DNA of 64,000 bases from Clostridioides difficile CD160 (GTDB lineage: Bacteria > Bacillota > Clostridia > Peptostreptococcales > Peptostreptococcaceae): the NCBI RefSeq assembly GCF_000449425.2, contig NZ_AVHW01000086.1, positions 62,001 through 126,000 on the forward strand, read 5' to 3'. Below, piece by piece: positions 60,962 through 64,000 of the stretch; the stretch's first letter is position 1, and every line of letters starts with the position of its first letter. The notes under the pieces were generated by a model, which was not told the origin of the DNA, made no database searches, and saw only the letters and a program-made list of their open reading frames with translations. A program made the position numbers and the translations under genes.

Positions 60962-61993
60962 TTAAGATTTTACTGCTACTTTTATTTCTTCTCCGTTCAT
61001 TAAAGCTGTAATACCCTCTTTAAATTCGTCTAAACTAACAGTTCTTGTAACTAAAGCTTCTGTATTTACTTTTCCATTATTCATTAAATCCAATGCTATA
61101 ATCCAAGAACTAGGCTTTTGTGATCTACTTCCTATATATTGTAATTCTCTTTGAACTATCGCATCTTGGTCCATTTCATTTAGTTTCTTAGCAAATATTC
61201 CAACTTGAACAAAAGTACCTTTTTTTCTAAGTAATCTTAAAGCTTCATTAACTGCTGGCATAAATCCAGAACAATCAAAGGCTTTACTTACTCCATTTCC
61301 ATCAGTCATTTCATTTATTACATCTGCTAAATTTTCTTCCATTACATTTACTGTTCTATCTACACCAAGATTTTTAGCTATTTCTAATCTTTCTTTATCC
61401 TTTGTAACTCCAGACATTATAACTGTAGCACCTTGAGATTTAACAACTTGAGCTAATAATAAACCGATTGGTCCTGGTCCTATTATTAAAACTGTATCAT
61501 TACTTTCTATAGTAGTCTTTTCAAGAGCAGCATGAACACAACAAGCTAGTGGCTCTGTAAGAGCTGCTGATAATAAAGATACATTTTCAGGAAGCACATG
61601 TATACTTTCCTCTCTTGATAATACATACTCAGCAAAACTTCCATTTACTTGAGTACCAATACCTTTTCTAGTTGAGCATAAGTTATAATCTTTAGTTGCA
61701 CAGTATATACATTTCTCGCAAGTTGCAAAAGTAGTTTCTGATGTAACTCTATCTCCTACTTTTATATTTTTAACATCTTCTCCTATTTCTACAACAATTC
61801 CAGAAAATTCATGACCTAATGTTACAGGAGCTTTTATATTTGCATATTCTCCTTTAAATGAATGTATATCTGAACCACATATACCACTATATTCTACTTT
61901 TATTTTAACCTTGTCTCCTGTAGCTTTTGGTTCTTCTACTTCCAAGACTTCTACATTATCATAACCTGGTTTAGTTTTAACTACTGCCTTCAT
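60962..61993 (-). CDS. Zinc-dependent alcohol/polyol dehydrogenase
   Basis: A 343-aa medium-chain dehydrogenase. VEYSGICGSDIH with GHEFSGIVVEIG forms the catalytic zinc site; the structural lobe is CEKCIYCATKDYNLC; NAD binding is IIGPGPIGLLLAQ. Relatives act on sorbitol, L-threonine or pentitols. It overlaps the upstream dehydrogenase by 1 bp (TAATG), so they are coupled. Two related dehydrogenases in one operon suggest two related substrates. Confidence 0.88.
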   Translation of the reverse strand: MKAVVKTKPGYDNVEVLEVEEPKATGDKVKIKVEYSGICGSDIHSFKGEYANIKAPVTLGHEFSGIVVEIGEDVKNIKVGDRVTSETTFATCEKCIYCATKDYNLCSTRKGIGTQVNGSFAEYVLSREESIHVLPENVSLLSAALTEPLACCVHAALEKTTIESNDTVLIIGPGPIGLLLAQVVKSQGATVIMSGVTKDKERLEIAKNLGVDRTVNVMEENLADVINEMTDGNGVSKAFDCSGFMPAVNEALRLLRKKGTFVQVGIFAKKLNEMDQDAIVQRELQYIGSRSQKPSSWIIALDLMNNGKVNTEALVTRTVSLDEFKEGITALMNGEEIKVAVKS

Positions 61994-63045
61994 TATTTTT
62001 CAACCCCTTGTGGTAAAATTAATATCTTATTAAATTCTTCTTTTCTATCTCTTATCATCTCAAACGCTTTGTATGTGTCTTCAAGCGAAAATCTATGAGA
62101 TACCATTTCTTTTAATTTTATTTTTCCTTCATTAACTAGGTTGATTCCTTTAGTCCATTCTTGTCCTGGGAATGGTGCTGAATAAGAATTCCAGAAACCT
62201 TTTAATTCTAGTTCTTTTCTAAATATATTTTCAAATGCTTCTTCTGATAAAGTTATATCTGAATATGCTATTCCTAAAAATCCTATTTTACTTTTCTTTT
62301 TAGTTATAAGTAAGCATTGTTCTTGAGTTATTTTTGAACCTGCACATTCAAGAGCTATATCAACACCTTTTCCATCAGTAAGTTCTTTTATTTTTTCTAC
62401 TGGGTTAACATCTTTAGCATTGATTATTATATCAGCCCCTAGTTCCTTTGATTCTCTTAATTTATTATCAGATATATCAACTGCTATAATTTTTCCTGCT
62501 CCTGCTATTTTAAGTCCTTGTATTACTAATTGTCCCATTGTTCCACTACCCATTACAGCTACAGTGTCTCCAACTTGAACACCTATATTAAGTACTCCAT
62601 GCATAGCAACTGCTAATGGCTCTATCATAGCTGCATCTTCAAAATCCATGTCTCCTATTGGTAATACATTTGTAGCTTTTATATTTGCATACTCTGCAAA
62701 AGCTCCAAAAGTCTTAGCTCCTAACATTCCATGGTCATCACATAGTGAAAATAATCCTCTTTTACAATATTCACATTCATTACAAGGTATAAAAGGAATT
62801 GCAACTACTCTATCTCCAACTTTTACATTCTTTACATCCTTACCAACTTCAGCAATTACTCCAGAAAATTCATGTCCTGGTATAGCTGGAACTGGATATT
62901 TCCAATGTTTTAATACTCTTGGAGGATCTGACCCACATATTCCTGCTGCCATAACTTTTATTTTTACTTCATCACTTTCACATGGTTTTATTTCTATATC
63001 TTCAAATCTCATATCATTTGTGCCATGTAATACTGCTGCTTTCAC
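61993..63045 (-). CDS. Zinc-dependent polyol-phosphate dehydrogenase (GatD-like)
   Basis: A 350-aa medium-chain dehydrogenase. VMAAGICGSDPPRV and PGHEFSGVIAEVG hold the catalytic zinc ligands; CNECEYCKRGLFSLC is the structural-zinc loop; VMGSGTMGQLVIQGLK binds NAD. It is similar to the dehydrogenase at 22162 (both have GICGSD-P-R and the AYSD/GISHTELPL-type region). It follows IIC across an attenuator-like hairpin. AGGAGGAG before the ATG. The likely substrate is a polyol phosphate made by the PTS. Confidence 0.89.
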   Translation of the reverse strand: MKAAVLHGTNDMRFEDIEIKPCESDEVKIKVMAAGICGSDPPRVLKHWKYPVPAIPGHEFSGVIAEVGKDVKNVKVGDRVVAIPFIPCNECEYCKRGLFSLCDDHGMLGAKTFGAFAEYANIKATNVLPIGDMDFEDAAMIEPLAVAMHGVLNIGVQVGDTVAVMGSGTMGQLVIQGLKIAGAGKIIAVDISDNKLRESKELGADIIINAKDVNPVEKIKELTDGKGVDIALECAGSKITQEQCLLITKKKSKIGFLGIAYSDITLSEEAFENIFRKELELKGFWNSYSAPFPGQEWTKGINLVNEGKIKLKEMVSHRFSLEDTYKAFEMIRDRKEEFNKILILPQGVEK

Positions 63046-63084
63046 GATAAATCTCCTCCTCTTGTATTTTGTATTTTTTAAAAA

Positions 63085-63160
63085 TTTATAAAAAATATTA
63101 CTCTTTTCTAGTAGCTGCTAAATGTTAAATTTTCGCATACTTTACTAAAAAAGAGTAATC
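63085..63160 (-). terminator. Hairpin between IIC and the dehydrogenase genes, possible attenuator
   Basis: ATTACTCTTTT near 63097 pairs with AAAAGAGTAAT near 63149-63159, and on the minus strand ATTTTTTATAAA follows. The loop is about 40 nt. It may reduce expression of the enzymes relative to the permease. Confidence 0.55.
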
Positions 63161-63175
63161 TCTATTAACTACATA

Positions 63176-64000
63176 TTAGAATATTCCAAATGAAGAAACT
63201 AATTGAGATAATTTCAATATTCCCCATTTTAGCAAGTTACCACCTGTATCTATACTTGTAACCATTGTTGTTCCTTTTGGCATCATATCTGCTTGTTGTA
63301 ATAATTGTGTATGAACATCTGCAAAGTTTGTAGCCATGTAAAGTGATATAGCTATTACTATAGTTCCTGTTATAACTGATTGAACTATATTACCTTTTCT
63401 AAAGCATACTATAAATGCCATATAGAATGGTATTGTCGCTAAGTCTCCAAATGGTAAAACTTTATTTCCTGGTAATATAACAGCTAAGAATAGAGTTATA
63501 GGAACAAGTATAAGAGCTGTTGATATAACTGCTGGATGTCCAGTTGCTACTGCTGCATCTAGTCCTATATAAAGTTCTCTGTCTCCATATTTTGCTTGTA
63601 AGAAATCTCTTATTGATTCTGAAATTGGAATTAAACCTTCCATTAATATTCTAACCATTCTAGGCATAAGTAACATTACTGCACCCATTGATATACCTAC
63701 ATTGAATATTCCTGCTACATCATATCCAGCAAGTGCTCCAAGTATTATACCTAATATAATACCCATCATCATTGGTTCCCCAAATATACCAAATCTTTTT
63801 TGTATAGAGTCTGGGTCTGCTTGTATTTTATTTATTCCTGGTATTTTTTCAACAAATTTTCCTACTAAATATCCAAGTGGAGCAAATGAAGCTGTTGAAC
63901 CAGTTGGTAATGCTATACCTTCTAAATCGTAAAATTCCTGGACGTTTTTGGCTGTTTTTTCTGCAATAAATAGTACTAATAATTCCATTAATATCGCACA
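63176..64000 (-). CDS. gatC: PTS galactitol-type enzyme IIC (C-terminal part, runs off right edge)
   Basis: The 274 codons present are the C-terminal part of an EIIC-Gat protein: KRFGIFGEPMMMGIILGIILG, GDRELYIGLDAAVATGHPAVIS and ILPGNKVLPFGDLATIPFYM, resembling the IIC at 23562 but diverged. The frame stays open to the edge, so the N-terminus and presumably IIA, IIB and a regulator lie outside. It is the most upstream visible gene of the second polyol cluster. Confidence 0.87.
   Translation of the reverse strand, partial: CAILMELLVLFIAEKTAKNVQEFYDLEGIALPTGSTASFAPLGYLVGKFVEKIPGINKIQADPDSIQKRFGIFGEPMMMGIILGIILGALAGYDVAGIFNVGISMGAVMLLMPRMVRILMEGLIPISESIRDFLQAKYGDRELYIGLDAAVATGHPAVISTALILVPITLFLAVILPGNKVLPFGDLATIPFYMAFIVCFRKGNIVQSVITGTIVIAISLYMATNFADVHTQLLQQADMMPKGTTMVTSIDTGGNLLKWGILKLSQLVSSFGIF

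Overview
The window is AT-rich, low-GC Firmicute DNA. I judge it to be a Clostridioides difficile chromosome or a very close relative, from family-level recognition and base composition only; no database was searched. Pointers are strong AGGAGG-type ribosome sites, GTG and TTG starts, many PTS sugar operons, a tandem glycine riboswitch before an alanine/glycine symporter, class-I c-di-GMP riboswitches together with GGDEF proteins, and a LevR-type sigma-54 activator. No tRNA, rRNA, CRISPR array or intact insertion sequence was found.

Layout. 1-7.7 kb (minus): 5' part of a POT peptide transporter, a membrane-anchored parvulin foldase, an acidic protein with NUMOD1-like repeats, a YjdF-like membrane protein paired with an FAD/Rieske oxidoreductase, and an amino-acid ABC permease plus binding protein without an ATPase. 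8-13.6 kb (minus): fructose PTS FruABC and FruK, then a PRD regulator co-transcribed with a tyrosine phosphatase. 13.9-18.5 kb: AI-2E family permease, a divergent class-I isoprenoid-synthase-like enzyme, topoisomerase III. 18.8-20.6 kb (plus): tandem glycine riboswitch and AGCS symporter. 20.7-29 kb (minus): a Gat-type polyol PTS cluster (LevR-like activator, IIA, IIB, IIC, dehydrogenase, AraD-like epimerase, FucA-like aldolase) with two sigma-54 promoters. 29.4-33 kb (plus): DUF3284-like protein, MocR regulator, AzlCD amino-acid exporter. 33-36 kb (minus): two-component system with a small membrane ORF between its genes.

36.8-47 kb is the accessory and decaying part. It holds an ArsR-type regulator with a CPBP protease and tandem operators, several hypothetical small genes, and a duplicated unit made of a c-di-GMP-I riboswitch and a 58-aa gene. 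One copy of that unit is intact; the other keeps its riboswitch but has a broken gene. The same stretch has a response regulator with Glu at the phosphoacceptor site, a second response regulator reduced to fragments, a cold-shock protein, long perfect hairpins and a membrane GGDEF protein. 47.2-50.2 kb (plus): ModABC molybdate-type ABC transporter plus a DUF364 protein. 50.4-55.9 kb: PIG-L deacetylase, NUDIX hydrolase, a second two-component system paralogous to the first, and an NTF2-like/GGDEF protein.

56.2-64 kb (minus): a second Gat-type polyol cluster. IIC runs off the right edge, followed by two zinc dehydrogenases, a split transketolase, RpiB, Rpe and a phosphohexomutase. The Gat clusters carry pentose-phosphate enzymes rather than tagatose enzymes, so pentitols or related polyols are likelier substrates than galactitol. 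The two polyol clusters, fructose PTS, glycine uptake and branched-chain amino-acid export describe a fermentative, amino-acid-using anaerobe. The c-di-GMP riboswitches and GGDEF proteins form a local second-messenger theme.
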